Assembly: GCA_009602735.1 (NCBI GenBank)
Contig: WELA01002374.1
Location: forward strand, 208,412 to 253,200
Length of the DNA: 44,789 bases
Direction of reading: 5' to 3'
From: Mesotaenium endlicherianum
Taxonomy: Eukaryota > Streptophyta > Zygnematophyceae > Zygnematales > Mesotaeniaceae
Below, piece after piece: positions 23,707 to 35,009 of the stretch; position 1 is the first letter of the stretch; the number at the start of each line of letters is the position of its first letter. Both the position numbers and the translations under genes were made by a program. The notes beneath the pieces were generated by a model that saw only the letters and a program-made list of their open reading frames with translations, made no database searches and had not been told where the DNA came from.

Positions 23707-25888
23707 CCGGAGTTGATCGATTTAGATTCAATTGGAATCATCTGCTCCTCCTTGCTTAAGAATGTCGAAATTGCACCTATTGAAATTCAATGGAGCCAAG
23801 GGTTGGAAAAAAAACAAGTCAGGATAAAAATTTAACATCTGGATAATTTTGGCCTTACATATTGCAGATGCATTGGGTTTGGAAGTGGTAAGTGATGTAC
23901 ACATCCGTAAGCGGGGCATCGAAGGTATAATATGTGATCAATCGCAAAATTCCAAAACTACAAGAGGGTGTTGCTGAAGTGGCTCACTTGAGGACCATCC
24001 ACTAACCAAATCTATAGGTGGTTGATCATAGCTCAATGGGTTTGCAACCATTGCAATTGTAAAAATCTTAATTTTCTGGTCTTGAAGCTAATTTATATGC
24101 ACATTCATCTCAATTGTGCTCATTTTTTTGCAAGCTTTGACATTCACGTAATCTACTACATGAGCACAAAGATACTTTGGTATACTTCAAAGCAAGGCGC
24201 AACATTAATTGTTGGGAAGCTTTTACAGTCTTACTACGAAGGATAAGACCATACTTGTTACCAATTACGACTCACCATGCACAAACTTGGCCCATAAATT
24301 TGTTTTTGACTACGCAATCAAAAATATGCTCAGTAAGGACCTTCCTAATCAAAAATCTGCCCACATAACCTACTTACTCCCAAACACTTAATAATGGAAA
24401 TTTTGCACACTCTAATATGACTGTACACATGCGCAAGTATACTTGCACGTACCTCCATTCATATTGTTTGCGCGTATTTTGAGACGTTGCAGGCAGAAGG
24501 TACAAGATACAATGACTCCAAAGTCATTACTCATTAACCTCGTGCAAGTGGCGAACACTCAAAAGGGTGCCGTACTATATGAGGTCGGGCATGTCTCAGC
24601 TGTGAGTGCTCCAAACAACGAGCCCCTTAGCACGTTTTGCTGCAACAGTTTGTAATTATAACGTGAACAATGCGCAATAGTAATAAAAGGACAAAGATTG
24701 AAGATTCCAAAGTAAAGAGAGCTAAATATGCAGTATTCTCAATAGAAACTTTGTACTAATTAAAGTGAGCCCCACAAAATTGCACACTAAAGAGTAGTTT
24801 GAGAAATGAGGTATGGTTCAAAAGATTATTGAAGGCACAGTGGCCCAGTGGATGATCTATTAGAATAGTACTTGCATAAGAGGGTAAGCTGTGACTTTGC
24901 TCACCACAATCATGTCTGAAACGTGACAAGACACCGACTGGTATAGTCACCTCACAAAGACTCACAAGTGGAACCTAGAAACCCACTAAGATAACAGTGG
25001 TCTTTATTACTTACACATTACATGCTACAATGGAGGACTTCTAAGCGTATATTTGCTAGAGGAACTCCGGCTTGTATACATACTCAATACTGCGTCTGTA
25101 ATGCAAGTCAATGATTGTATCTAGTCTTTTTCTAGGTCACATCTAAGCACCAAAGCATACTTCAATCCAAGCATTATCATAGGTTACACACAAAGCATCA
25201 AGCATGTGACTGGTGGCCAAATCTCACCTTGACCAGTGAAGGATGGATCTTATATCATACACAAATATGAATATATCAAAGTCTTCCACTTCTTGACACT
25301 ATTATTCATTTTTAGCTTTTAGTAATTTGGACGACTGTAGCTATACTACCTTGTAGCAGCGATGTTTTTATTGGTAATGGGTTTTTAAAACAATCACAAA
25401 GCAAGAAGTAAAAAGGAATGAGAAAGTAATGTCGAAAAAAACGCTTAAAAATGTTGAAAAAGGGATCTACAAGGTCATTGTATTGCATAATCTGACATTC
25501 GACCTCAAGAGACACTCTTCATGTCGTGCGCTTGTTCCATTTTTCACAAAGTGTTGCAAATGAGCGATACGTGTTTGTGCTTGCCAACAAACAATACCCT
25601 CAAAAAAACGCGTATATTTTGCTTGACACACTTGAAAATACTAAATAGTGCAAGAACTTGTTGTTTAATATTGAATGTTGAATGCGGTTGTTTTGGGCAC
25701 TTGTGAGCAGCTCCACGCACCTAATGACAAATTGCAAGAATGGACTTCTACGAGAAAATAACTCATGGTATAATCTACTCTCTCATACTTAATCGGTGGT
25801 AACTTGAAACTCAGTGTGGAGGCGACGAAACGTCCTTCACCACGTGACCTCAAATGACCAAGCCGAGCGACAAAACAGAAACGTACAC
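23707..25888. other. AT-rich stretch without recognisable genes
   Basis: After the NRAMP stop, composition shifts to AT-rich. All open frames are short and have no recognisable domain. The first few hundred bases presumably include the NRAMP 3' UTR. A diverged dispersed repeat at about 24766-25100 is listed separately. Confidence 0.6.
24766..25100 (+). repeat. Dispersed repeat R1, copy 1 (diverged)
   Basis: It shares an ordered series of blocks with 31476-31800, including GTAAGCTGTGACTTTGCTCACCAC against GTTTAAGCTGTGACTATGCTCACCAC, followed by a CTTTATTACTTACAC-like block and GACTTCTAA. No coding capacity is seen. It could be a non-autonomous element or an old LTR. Confidence 0.5.
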
Positions 25889-25922
25889 AGAGAGAGGGAG
25901 AGAGAGAGAGAGAGAGAGAGAG
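25889..25922. repeat. (GA)n microsatellite at left border of element 1
   Basis: An almost pure AG repeat runs directly into the LTR remnant of element 1. A second GA tract lies at the element's right border. Confidence 0.9.
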
Positions 25923-26019
25923 TATAGTGATTTGAGTTATAATGTATTATTTTGCATATATTTTAATGCTTTTGGAATACATTTGGAGTAGTATTGTGTG
26001 GCGTCAAGTGTGAATAGAT
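25923..26019 (+). repeat. Element 1 left LTR remnant
   Basis: It matches 29180-29275. Homology stops at GAATAGAT, after which the left copy enters RT and the right copy continues as LTR. This marks the deletion junction at about 26019. The expected leading TG is TA here. Confidence 0.8.
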
Positions 26020-26022
26020 TTT

Positions 26023-26622
26023 GACTATCGCGCCCTCAACAAGATCACCATCGAGAATCGATACCCGCTGCCGCGCATGGATGAGCTCATGGACCGGCTG
26101 GTTGGAGTCAAGTACTTCACGAAGGTGGACTTGAGAAGCGGCTACCACCAGATTCGCATCGCTGAACCTGACATAGAGAAAACGGCGTTCAAGACAAGAT
26201 ATGGACATTTTGAGTTCATGGTCCTGCCATTTGGACTCACCAACGCGCCAGCAACTTTCATGACTATGATGAACACCATATTTCAGCCCATGTTGGACAG
26301 ATTTGTAGTGGTATTCATTGATGTCATCCTTATCTACAGCAAGACCCTCGAAGAGCATGCGAGACACTTGAAAGAAGTCCTCGAAGTATTGAAGCAAAAC
26401 AAGCTATTTGCAAAGGAGTCAAAGTGCGAGTTTGCCAAACAAGAAGTGGAGTTCCTAGGTCTCCACGTGACTGCTGATGGCATCAAGATGGACCCCAAGA
26501 AGACCACGGTGGTGGAGGAATGGCCAACCCCCACGACCAAGAAAGAACTCCAATCATTCTTGGGATTTGCCAATTGGTACAGGAGATTCATCCAGAGCTT
26601 CTCGCACATAGCAGCCCCTCAC
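26023..26622 (+). pseudogene. Element 1 reverse transcriptase fragment
   Basis: The translation begins DYRALNKITIENRYPLPRMD and includes [33 protein letters not shown] and [12 protein letters not shown]. The catalytic motif reads VVFIDVILIYSK where the family has F-x-D-D, so the second aspartate of the metal-binding pair is a valine (codon GTC, about 26322). The frame breaks after FSHIAAP (about 26618-26620) by a small deletion. Confidence 0.9.
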
Positions 26623-27112
26623 GGATCTATTGAAGAAAGACAAGCCATACGTTTGGACCAAGAAAGAGGAGGAAGCATTCCAACAACTAAAGCAAAGATT
26701 GACAACATCCCCGGTGCTCAAACTCCCAAGTCCAAACCCAGATTGGCCCTTCCACGTCATCACCGATGCATCTTCCTATGCAATAGGAGCAATCTTGCTT
26801 CAAGACCAAGGCAAGGGACTGCAACCCATTGCCTATGAGTCAAGGAAGCTAAATCCAGCCGAGCAAAATTATACAACCACGGAGCGAGAGGCGTTGGCGA
26901 TTGTACATGCCTTGAAGGTTTGGCGCTGCTGCGTTGAAGGACGCAAGGTACTGGTCACTACGGACCACGAGGCGTTGAAGCACCTCCAGAAGCAGCCGTG
27001 TCTCTCAAGGAGACAAGCAAGATGGAGCGGATACTTGCAACAATACAACATCACAATTCAGTACCAACCGGCAAGACAAACCCGGCTGACCCCCTCTCAA
27101 GACTGCAATTAA
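26622..27112 (+). pseudogene. Element 1 RNase H domain fragment
   Basis: This frame gives KKDKPYVWTKKEEEAFQQLK, then VITDASSYAIGAILLQDQGK, YTTTEREALAIVHALKVWR and VTTDHEALKHL, the order seen in Ty3/gypsy RNase H. A single-base loss near 27070 moves the frame before the NPADPLSRL linker. Confidence 0.88.
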
Positions 27113-28165
27113 ACGCAATGATGACATCCCTGAAGACAGATCTGGAAGCTCGATTCTCAGCCGCCTATGAAAGAGACCCTTACTACAAGAATGGAAAAGC
27201 AGCCTTGGACCCATACAAGAAGCACAAAGGCAATTATTGGGTGAGGCAAGATACGGGCCAGAGATGTGTTTCTAATGACTTAGACCTCCGGCTCTTGCTT
27301 TTACGAGAAGCACACGACAACCCTCTTGGAGGACACTTTGGAATCCTAAAGACCACGGGCGTTCTAGCCAGGATTTATTGTTGGCCAGGCATGTCTAAGC
27401 AAGTCAAGGAGTACTGCAGGAGCTGTGACACATGCCAAAGAGTCAAGTCATCATCACAAAAGGCGGGAGGACTCCTCCAACCACTACCAATCCCCGAAAG
27501 ACAATGGACGGACACCTCAAGGGACCTTTTCGTGGACCTGCCCGTGACACCTCGAGGCCATAATGCAATACTCACGGTGGTGGACAGACTTACCAAGATG
27601 GCTCATTTTATTCCCACGACAACTAAGGCTACAGCACCACAACTTGCAAGACTCATCTTTGACAACATCTTCTGGCTCCATGGACTACCATCAAGAATTG
27701 TGTCGGATAGAGATCCAAGATTTACAAGCCATTTTTGGAAAAATCTCTTCAAGAACTTGGGTACATCGCTGGATATGTCCACTGCGTATCACCCGCAATC
27801 AGATGGGCAAATCGAGCGTATGAATTGTACCCTAAAGACCTCTTTAAAGGCCTACGTGTCTACTCTGGAGCAAGATTGGGACATGTACTTGACCCCCTTG
27901 GAGTTTGCCTACAACAACACGACGCAGGCCTCTACCCAAGAGTCCCCATTCTTCCTCAACTATGGCTTCCATCCAACCACGCCGCTGAGCTTCAGGGCTG
28001 GCCATGATGGAGACATTAGAAGCAGCCGTTACAGCAGCGAAGAAAGCTCTACAACAGGCGCAAGATGCTCAAGCAAGAGTCGCAAAAAGGTCCAGAAGAG
28101 AAATTACGTACAGAGTGGGTGACAACGTGTTACTATCATCCAAAAATATTTCCCTGAACAACAGG
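27072..28165 (+). pseudogene. Element 1 integrase
   Basis: The zinc-binding region ends in CRSCDTCQRVKSSSQKAGG. The catalytic core retains its acidic residues in DLFVDLPV, IVSDRDPRF and STAYHPQSDGQIERM. A frame change near 28000 precedes AAKKALQQAQDAQARVAK and RVGDNVLLSSKNISL. The following GPY-type segment is absent, and the sequence jumps to a chromodomain in another frame. Confidence 0.88.
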
Positions 28166-28166
28166 C

Positions 28167-28418
28167 TTGAGACAGCAGCAATGCTTGATCAAGTGGAAAG
28201 GATATCCAGATCCTGAGAATACTTGGGTGGCGGCGCACTACCTTGACAAAGTTCAGAGAAAGCTGAAACGCTTCCATGCCGCCAACCCCCATCTTGGACC
28301 AGCCCCAAGTTTCTCTATAAGAAGCCCAAAGACTTCAGGGAGGCAGCCTGCCACCATCAAGAAGCAGCAAAAGACCCCTTGGAGGCAGCCTGCAAGAACC
28401 ACAAAGAGGAAAAAATAA
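28167..28418 (+). pseudogene. Element 1 chromodomain and C-terminal tail
   Basis: CLIKWKGYPDPENTWVAAHY matches the core of a chromovirus chromodomain, which targets integration by binding histone marks. The N-terminal strand of the domain is missing because of the upstream deletion. A basic K/R/Q-rich tail follows and ends at a stop at 28418. Confidence 0.8.
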
Positions 28419-29179
28419 CATTAGACACTTTTCTCTTCTCGCAGTTTCTGAACAGAACAGTAAAACTGCTACAAGTGATAGGTCTCTGCATAAGAAATTT
28501 TAAAGTTTTATCTGGTTGTAGTTCATAAGTAGCCAGTCATTTAGAATCCAAGTTTGCTTAATGTGGAGCACTGGTGAGCGAGATATGATGCTCTGAGTAG
28601 AAGGGGGTCAGGCTGTTGGCATTGTTAGGGTAGAATATGCCTTCTGACATTTTGCCCTCCCCTGAACTTGGAATGCTCTGAAAATATATACTTTGGTAGT
28701 ACATCTTACAGCGCCCATTTAAAGACTTACTTTGCAGAATTTGGAGAAGTATAGAAGGACTTATGATTTTCAGAAGTTTCTGCACAGATTTGGAGGAGTG
28801 CCTACTCTCTCAGCTCTCAACAACGCTCCAGATATCAGAATGCTCTCAAATTAGGTGACCCGGTAGAGTTCTTTGACGCGGTCAATTTGGCACTAGAGCT
28901 TTTAAATTTGGAGGAGTTCTGTGGTCTCTATGAATTTATGGCAGATTCTGGGCCAACTTGTACAATTTCCTTTATCATCAAGGAGTAGGTTAGCCAATAA
29001 GGTCACACCACCCACGACCTTGCCTAGTCTACCTTACATGTGTAGCACCTGACTTGGCGCCTTTGACTAATCTTCTTCACATATGTGGCATCTGAGTTGA
29101 AGCTATTGATTAGTCTGCTCCACATGTGTAAGACCTGACTTGACGCGCCGAGACGTCGCTTATTCTGTCGAGGGGGTGA

Positions 29180-29679
29180 TGTAGTGATTTGAGTTATAAT
29201 ATATTAGTTTGCATATATTTTAATGCTTCTGAATATATTTGGAGTAGTATTGTGTGGCGTCAAGTGTGAATAGATACTTTAGTGACGTGGTTCATGTCCT
29301 TTGAATCCTCTAAGGCATTTTCGCAGTTAGAGGAAGGACCTAGAAGAACTCCATGTGGCAAAAGTCAAATGTGCCATTTTTAGGTCAAAAAAACATGCGT
29401 ACATTATTCTAGAAAGAGGTGGCAAGTTTTGGGATGTGTTGGGTGCCAACACATCAACATGCACCTTCCTAGAAATTACTTATGTAGCAAGTATATGAAC
29501 AAGAGCTAGAACATAGAAAGACATGTCAGAATCACTCTTGTACGTGCCAAATTCCAAATATACATCAACTTTCAAGAAGTCATCACTCTTTCAAGAAGCT
29601 ACCACTTGTGTTCAAAGATCCTTGTCTTGAATAGATTAAGTATTATAATTCACTAAGTACTTTATCTATATGTTTCACT
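29180..29679 (+). repeat. Element 1 right LTR
   Basis: It starts TGTAGTGATTTGAG after a purine-rich tract and ends near GTTTCACTA where a GA microsatellite begins. The exact right end is uncertain by a few bases because the flank is simple repeat. Confidence 0.7.
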
Positions 29680-29750
29680 AGAGAGAGAGAGAGAGAGAGA
29701 CAGAGAGAGAGAGGGAGAGAAAGAGTGGGAGAGAGAGAGAGAGACGATGT
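29680..29750. repeat. (GA)n microsatellite at right border of element 1
   Basis: An interrupted GAGAGA tract immediately follows the right LTR. With the tract at 25889-25922 it suggests insertion into a GA repeat. Confidence 0.85.
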
Positions 29751-31470
29751 TCTTGACGCCGGACACAACGAAAACCAACAGAAACCATGCATCGACGCCA
29801 TAGACAACAAAACGACTCGGAACTTTATTGCATCGCGAGACAAGGCGCGGCCAAGCAAGAACGCCAAGGCTCAACGCAACTCACCTTGGTCCGGTCCGCC
29901 GCCCCCGCTCCCCCCGCCAGCGGCCATGGTTCGTCAGTTGTCACTGCACAACACAAAACAAGCAAATAAATGACAATCTTGATCCCACAACAAAAATTTA
30001 ACATGCGCCGGCTGAAGTCGGCAGTGATCTTGATCCACGATTTCAAAGGTACTCAAACACGTCAACCTAACGTCCAACCGCAGCGCCCGTTGTCCCTTGC
30101 ATCCGCCCGTGGCTCGCACAATTTGTTCGCGAGGGGTCGTCGTCAATCGCGCGCAAAATGTGTTTTCACACGCTCGCGAGGCGTCGCTGACGATCGCGCA
30201 GGAGCAAATTTGGCCCGTCGCAGGCGTTGCGCGCGATCGCACGCAGACCACAAATAGGGAAGCTGATACTCATCTGTGCTAATGTGCGCCCCCATCTACA
30301 AATATATTTTGACGCCTTCAAAATAAAAGCGTACATTTGTTCTGTACATAGTAGTTATGAGCACAAATATTGCACTTGCGGGCAAAACATTGGCCTTACA
30401 GGGCGCCAACCCTCCAAATTTGCGGAAGCAATTTGTGGGTCCAAAGGGAAGTGTGGCAATTTTGCAACGCGTGGACACAAGTAAAGATTACAGTTCACGT
30501 TGTCAAAGAATGTTAAGTGAGGCCACCATTTTCAATGATGGACCATGGTCATGTGTCACAATGTTTTGATTGGTCAATTTGTTTTCACGTGTACGTAATG
30601 TTGGATTGAGAAAACCCAAAAACATTGTGAGGAAAATTCATCCACCAACTTGCATGTTAAATGTTTATGTTGTTTTTGATGCTTGACAGATACGCGTGTA
30701 TTGGACTAGGTGATTGAAGTCTCATAAATGTTGTGCACACACAATGGTCACAAAAGTCGTTAAATGAGTTTCAAACATGTTTCTCTTAATATATATCGTG
30801 TGTTGCGCTTGGATCAACACAACTCAATGACTTGTCTGTCGGTTGTATCGCACTTTTTTGTTCTTGACAAATAACTAATGACGATACAAGAAAAATTTCA
30901 CTAACCTATGACATAATTCGACAACGGATGCGGATGATTTCCTAGCAGATTAAGTTGATTTCGAATCATCCACAACAAGCTCGTTGATTACTACAAGATG
31001 ATACTCACTAATGACATGAAATTGCCTATATTAGCTAAGGAAAAATTAAGCAATTTGTTTTGTGAAAGTCCTCAAAATTGACGCGAGCAAAATGAAGGTG
31101 CTCAATACCAACTTGTGAACAAGTCACTGATGGCGTTAACTGGAGAACCATCAAAATATGCCAAATGAGCAAACGTGAATGATATTTGAATTTTGGATAA
31201 ATAAAAACAGGTGCTACAAAATGTGTCGGACCTTGCCTATAGCTTTCTATAAATAAAAGATCGTCTCACACAATGACTTCTGCACAAGTGAACAATAAGA
31301 GGCAACTTCTGGTCATGATTATGGATGTGGTGCGTTACGAGGTCGAGTGCGCAATATAGGTATAAGCAACACATTATAAACAAGCAGGCTTTGCTGCAAT
31401 GAAGTCTATAATACATGTGGCTTTATAGCCAAAAAGGGAGTCAAGTCTCAAATGTTTTAATTAAGGAGTG
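29751..31470. other. Stretch without recognisable genes
   Basis: There are only short open frames. It includes a CpG-dense patch at about 30060-30250 in otherwise AT-rich DNA, listed separately. From 30570 onward no open frame exceeds about 60 codons. Confidence 0.6.
30060..30250. other. CpG-dense patch with GCGATCGC-type palindromes
   Basis: Dense CG dinucleotides include TTCGCGAGG, GCTCGCGAGGCG, GACGATCGCGC and GCGCGCGATCGCACG in 190 bp, flanked by AT-rich sequence. It might be an unmethylated promoter-like island or recently acquired DNA. No gene is visible beside it. Confidence 0.4.
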
Positions 31471-31475
31471 TGTAT

Positions 31476-31960
31476 TCTCCAGAGTGAGCACCTCAAAACT
31501 GTAAACTGGTAAAAATACAACTAATGAAGTAGGGCCCAAATGATCACTGGAAGCACATCATGATCTTCAAGACTAGTCCTATGCAAGGGTTTAAGCTGTG
31601 ACTATGCTCACCACTTGTGAAGTTCTTCAAGTGAATGGAAGCCAGGAGGGCTTGCTCTTCACAAGAGAGTAACTAAGTGGTCCTGAAAATACAAGAGATA
31701 ATAGTGTAAGCTTTACTGATAATCTCTGTGACTTACACCTGGCATAATGTGACTTCTAAAAGATGTTCCTCAAGGGACATCTCTAGCACTTATAATCCTG
31801 GAAACCCGGCATCGTATGCGGCGGATCCAATGCATGTAGTCACTCTAGGAGGCTCTCCTATGTCCACTAATGTGTACAAGGCATGTACTAGCACTCCTAT
31901 AGGCTAAACATAACTCTAACAATCAAAGCAATGCACGTAGAATATGCTATGTGTCTCTTA
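31476..31960 (+). repeat. Dispersed repeat R1, copy 2
   Basis: The left half resembles 24766-25100. The right half (31766-31960) aligns with the reverse complement of about 44200-44392, including GGACATCTCTAGCACTTATA, CCTGGAAACCCGGC and AATGCATGTAGTC. It is non-coding and its family is unknown to me. Confidence 0.65.
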
Positions 31961-33960
31961 TTGGTGCAGCGTACCTCGGGTGATTCTACCTAGATAGCGC
32001 CTCAAAAGTGAATCTGAAACTTGAGGAAGCTTCCTCTAGGAGTCGGTGATGCAATCACCAAGTTATAGCCTCAATGATGCACTTATACTATGGAAATGCA
32101 GGACTTATGTAGGCAAAGGGGCTCGCGGATTTGCGCGCAGTAAGCTAAGGGTCCTTGGGGTCACAAATGGTAAACAATGTCACCTTTGGGTACATTGAGT
32201 CACAAGTTGGCCACTTGGTGTGTTTTCGCTAGGGGCCAAAAGGGGTGCGAACTAGATTGCGCCTATCCCGTTCGATACTTAACCAAACGACGCGAAACCG
32301 GTGCTATTCAAAAGATGCTTCGACGCGCTACACTTTGGTGACTTGGAAATCTGGAAAAGGTCAACATATGGATCCGTAAAGTCAAGTCAAAGTTGGCCTT
32401 CCTAGGTTTATGTTTCGCACATGTGGAGCTCGGGTTTGTGCGTCAGCCTTGACTCAATAAATCATGACATAGATCTATTCGATAAAATCTGGTTCAAATG
32501 TTGCAATTGTTTGCTTTGAGGTGCACACTTGACCGCATAAAGTTTGCTGCATGGGTCCTCCTAGGCCCCAACTTTGCAAGTATTTGGACTTGGTGATATT
32601 CGAGTTTTGCAACTAGACCATTTTAAGTGTGTATTGACGTACTGTACATAGTTAACCACTCGACTTACTTTTGTTGGTGTGCAAGTTTATAACAAAATAA
32701 TTGTCTTGTGGTGTGCCACGGGAAAGAGCACTTAGTAAGGCGCTTTAGTGAAACTTAATGACCACCTCACTTACTTGTCTTATCGTTTTATAAACTTGTG
32801 TTGAATTCGGGCAATCTCAACTTCATTTATTTTGAGTTGCTGCTGTGTTGAGCGCATGTGTGTCGATGCTTTGAATAGTCGATACATATGTGTGTGAGAA
32901 CTTGGCTGTCGCTGATTGGTCAACTGGGTCCAGTGAGCGTTCTATCCTAAGTGTCAATGTGTAGGATTTAGGTGATTAAAGGTATCAATGAGAGCAGAAT
33001 AGACATATTTGGTTGTGGTCAACACTCGTTGCGCCTAACTTCGGCTTGCCAAGACTTTTGTCACGCATGCCAGACCGTCATTTATCGACAGTCACGACAT
33101 ATATATCTGGCGGCTTTCGGTGACTCTAAATGAGGTTATTGTCTTTGTCGCAACTAATTGGTTGGATGGCGCTACGTGCGCAGCGTAGTCACGGTTGCCT
33201 CAGGTACGGAATGTCAATGTTGACTCACCGACCAATTGCTGACATGTACAGGTTGGCGTTGAAAGATATTAATAAGCCACACCTGAGAGTGTGACTGCAA
33301 TCAGTCAAATCTAACTCCCAACAATGGGTGGGGAATTGACATACAGACCAACTGCACGACTGATCCCACTTAACCTGTGAGGTCTACGTCAACTGTTGCT
33401 AATTTAGGCAAAAGCTGACATAACTGCCATCTTAGCTGTTGCCAAATGAGGGCACGCTGAGAAGGCAAGCCACATCAGCCATGGCACATGGGCAACGCTT
33501 CCACGTTGGAGCTGCCACAACAGATCACATGGTCTCAAAGGACACGTCAAAGTGCATGATGACCGAAATGGTTAAGTTGTCACGAGCGACAATTACAAGG
33601 CTTGCATGCATGCTAAGTGACGCGACATAAGTTAAGCTCAAGGACGTTCTTGAGAGAAAATGCATGCGTGGTGCTCGTGATAGGCACAAGCATTGCACGC
33701 ACCCTCTCATTCTTTCCTTGCACATTTTGCCCGAGAAGTATGAAGAAAAAGAAGAGAGAGGAAGAAGAAAGAAAGAGCGCGATGGAGAAGGAGTAAAGGA
33801 GTTTCCAAGGGTCCAAGGACCCGAGGGCCATGCTTCTGCCGACGCTTGAATATTTGGGCCTCCATCTCACACTTTGTACCATAGAAGAGTTCAAATCCAA
33901 AAGTTCCTAACAAGGGATTTCGAGAGTGAAACATTTAAAGCTCGCAGATAGGATCTGCTG
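31961..33960. other. Stretch without recognisable genes
   Basis: The few short open frames, such as 33439-33630 plus and 33613-33900 minus, show no domain. There are no clear repeats or RNA genes by eye. Confidence 0.5.
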
Positions 33961-34017
33961 TGAGATTCTAGTGCTAGATTTGACCAAACACCACAAGCGT
34001 GCAAAGAGCACATAATA

Positions 34018-34263
34018 TGGTGAGTCCTGTGTTAGTTTCTAAGTTCTCTGAATCATCAATTGTCAAATTGTTCAAAGCAAGAGCAGAGTTAGCAAGGAAG
34101 ACCCTCGATGAAGAATTGAGTGAGTCCAGCTTGCGGTGAAGAACTGGCAGGCACGGCTAAGAGTAAAAGGCTCAAGCAAGGCCGGTATAGATGATGTAGA
34201 TTTGGAATTTTGTAAGCTGGAACTTGGTGAAAGTTACGCAAAAGCTCCGGTGGGTGATTTTCT
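34018..34263 (+). pseudogene. Possible decayed coding fragment
   Basis: An ATG-initiated frame of 41 codons reads MVSPVLVSKFSESSIVKLFK and continues as a charged helix. After a frame change it is followed by protein-like sequence containing IDDVDLEFCKLELGESYAKA. I do not recognise the family. The broken frames suggest a relic, but chance cannot be excluded. Confidence 0.2.
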
Positions 34264-34826
34264 CTAAAAATTGGCATTGCCTGTTGACTTGCTTATATGT
34301 GATTTCTGCAAAGTAGAATTTGGTCAACTGAATACCATTCAACTTGGACAAAAACCTATTTGGAAGGACGCTTCCGTCCTTGTAAGGAGAAATGAACTCG
34401 AAAAAACTTTTTGAAAATTTGCTAACTTCTAAAACAATTGTTGTAGGAGCACTTGGTGTGAGCAACACCAAAAAGACTCTAACCATGAATTGGCTTGTGC
34501 CAGTGCAGGATGACCAGCAAATATCCAACCACAGATTTTCTGCCTCCAACACACATGTCATGATTTATTGAGTCGAGGTCGTCGCACGTACCCGTGCTTC
34601 AAGCGTGTGAGCGATCAACCTCGGACAAGCATTTGCCTCTTCGTATTTGCGTGATTTAGTCTATTAAGTTGCTATGCTTGCATGCCTTGGGTATAGATGC
34701 CACGTGATAAGTCAACACTTGGCACGTGCGCTAGACCTACTTTAGGCATCAGGTACAGGTCACCGCCCGCTTGGTCCCAAGTAGCAGCCCAAGCTACCCG
34801 ACACTTAGGAGACAGTGCCTAAGAGG

Positions 34827-35004
34827 GCCACGTGGCACCACCGGAAGGTGGCGGGCTTCAGTATTTGGCCCAGGTCCCCGTGTCTGCCCGCCATCAAGCA
34901 ACAGGAACCACCATGGGCCACCTGGAGCCACCGGAAGATGGCGGGCTTCACGACTTGGCCCAGGTACACTTACCCGTCACTTGGGCCCAGGCACTCCTAA
35001 GTGC
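34827..35004. repeat. Two-unit ~90-bp tandem repeat
   Basis: Units start at 34827 and 34917 (GCCACGTGGCACCACCGGAA against GCCACCTGGAGCCACCGGAA). Both include GATGGCGGGCTTCA/GGTGGCGGGCTTCA and TTGGCCCAGGT. The end of the second unit abuts the target site of element 2. Confidence 0.75.
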
Positions 35005-35009
35005 CCGAC
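35005..35009. repeat. Target-site duplication of element 2, left copy (CCGAC)
   Basis: CCGAC directly precedes the LTR at 35010, and the same pentamer follows the other LTR at 43976-43980. A 5-bp duplication is usual for Ty3/gypsy integrases. Confidence 0.95.

Larger units (their letters stand above)
25923..29679 (+). mobile_element. Element 1: decayed Ty3/gypsy chromovirus (internally deleted)
   Basis: A ~97-bp LTR remnant (25923-26019) matches the start of the right LTR (29180-29275) except for a few changes and a 1-nt indel. Between them lie RT, RNase H, integrase and chromodomain, all in the plus direction. Gag, protease, the primer-binding site and the N-terminal part of RT are missing: the LTR remnant is followed within four bases by the RT codons for DYRALN. 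Reading-frame breaks occur near 26620, 27070, 28000 and 28165. A purine-rich run (GAGGGGGTGA, about 29170-29179) precedes the right LTR as a polypurine tract. The element is dead. Confidence 0.85.
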
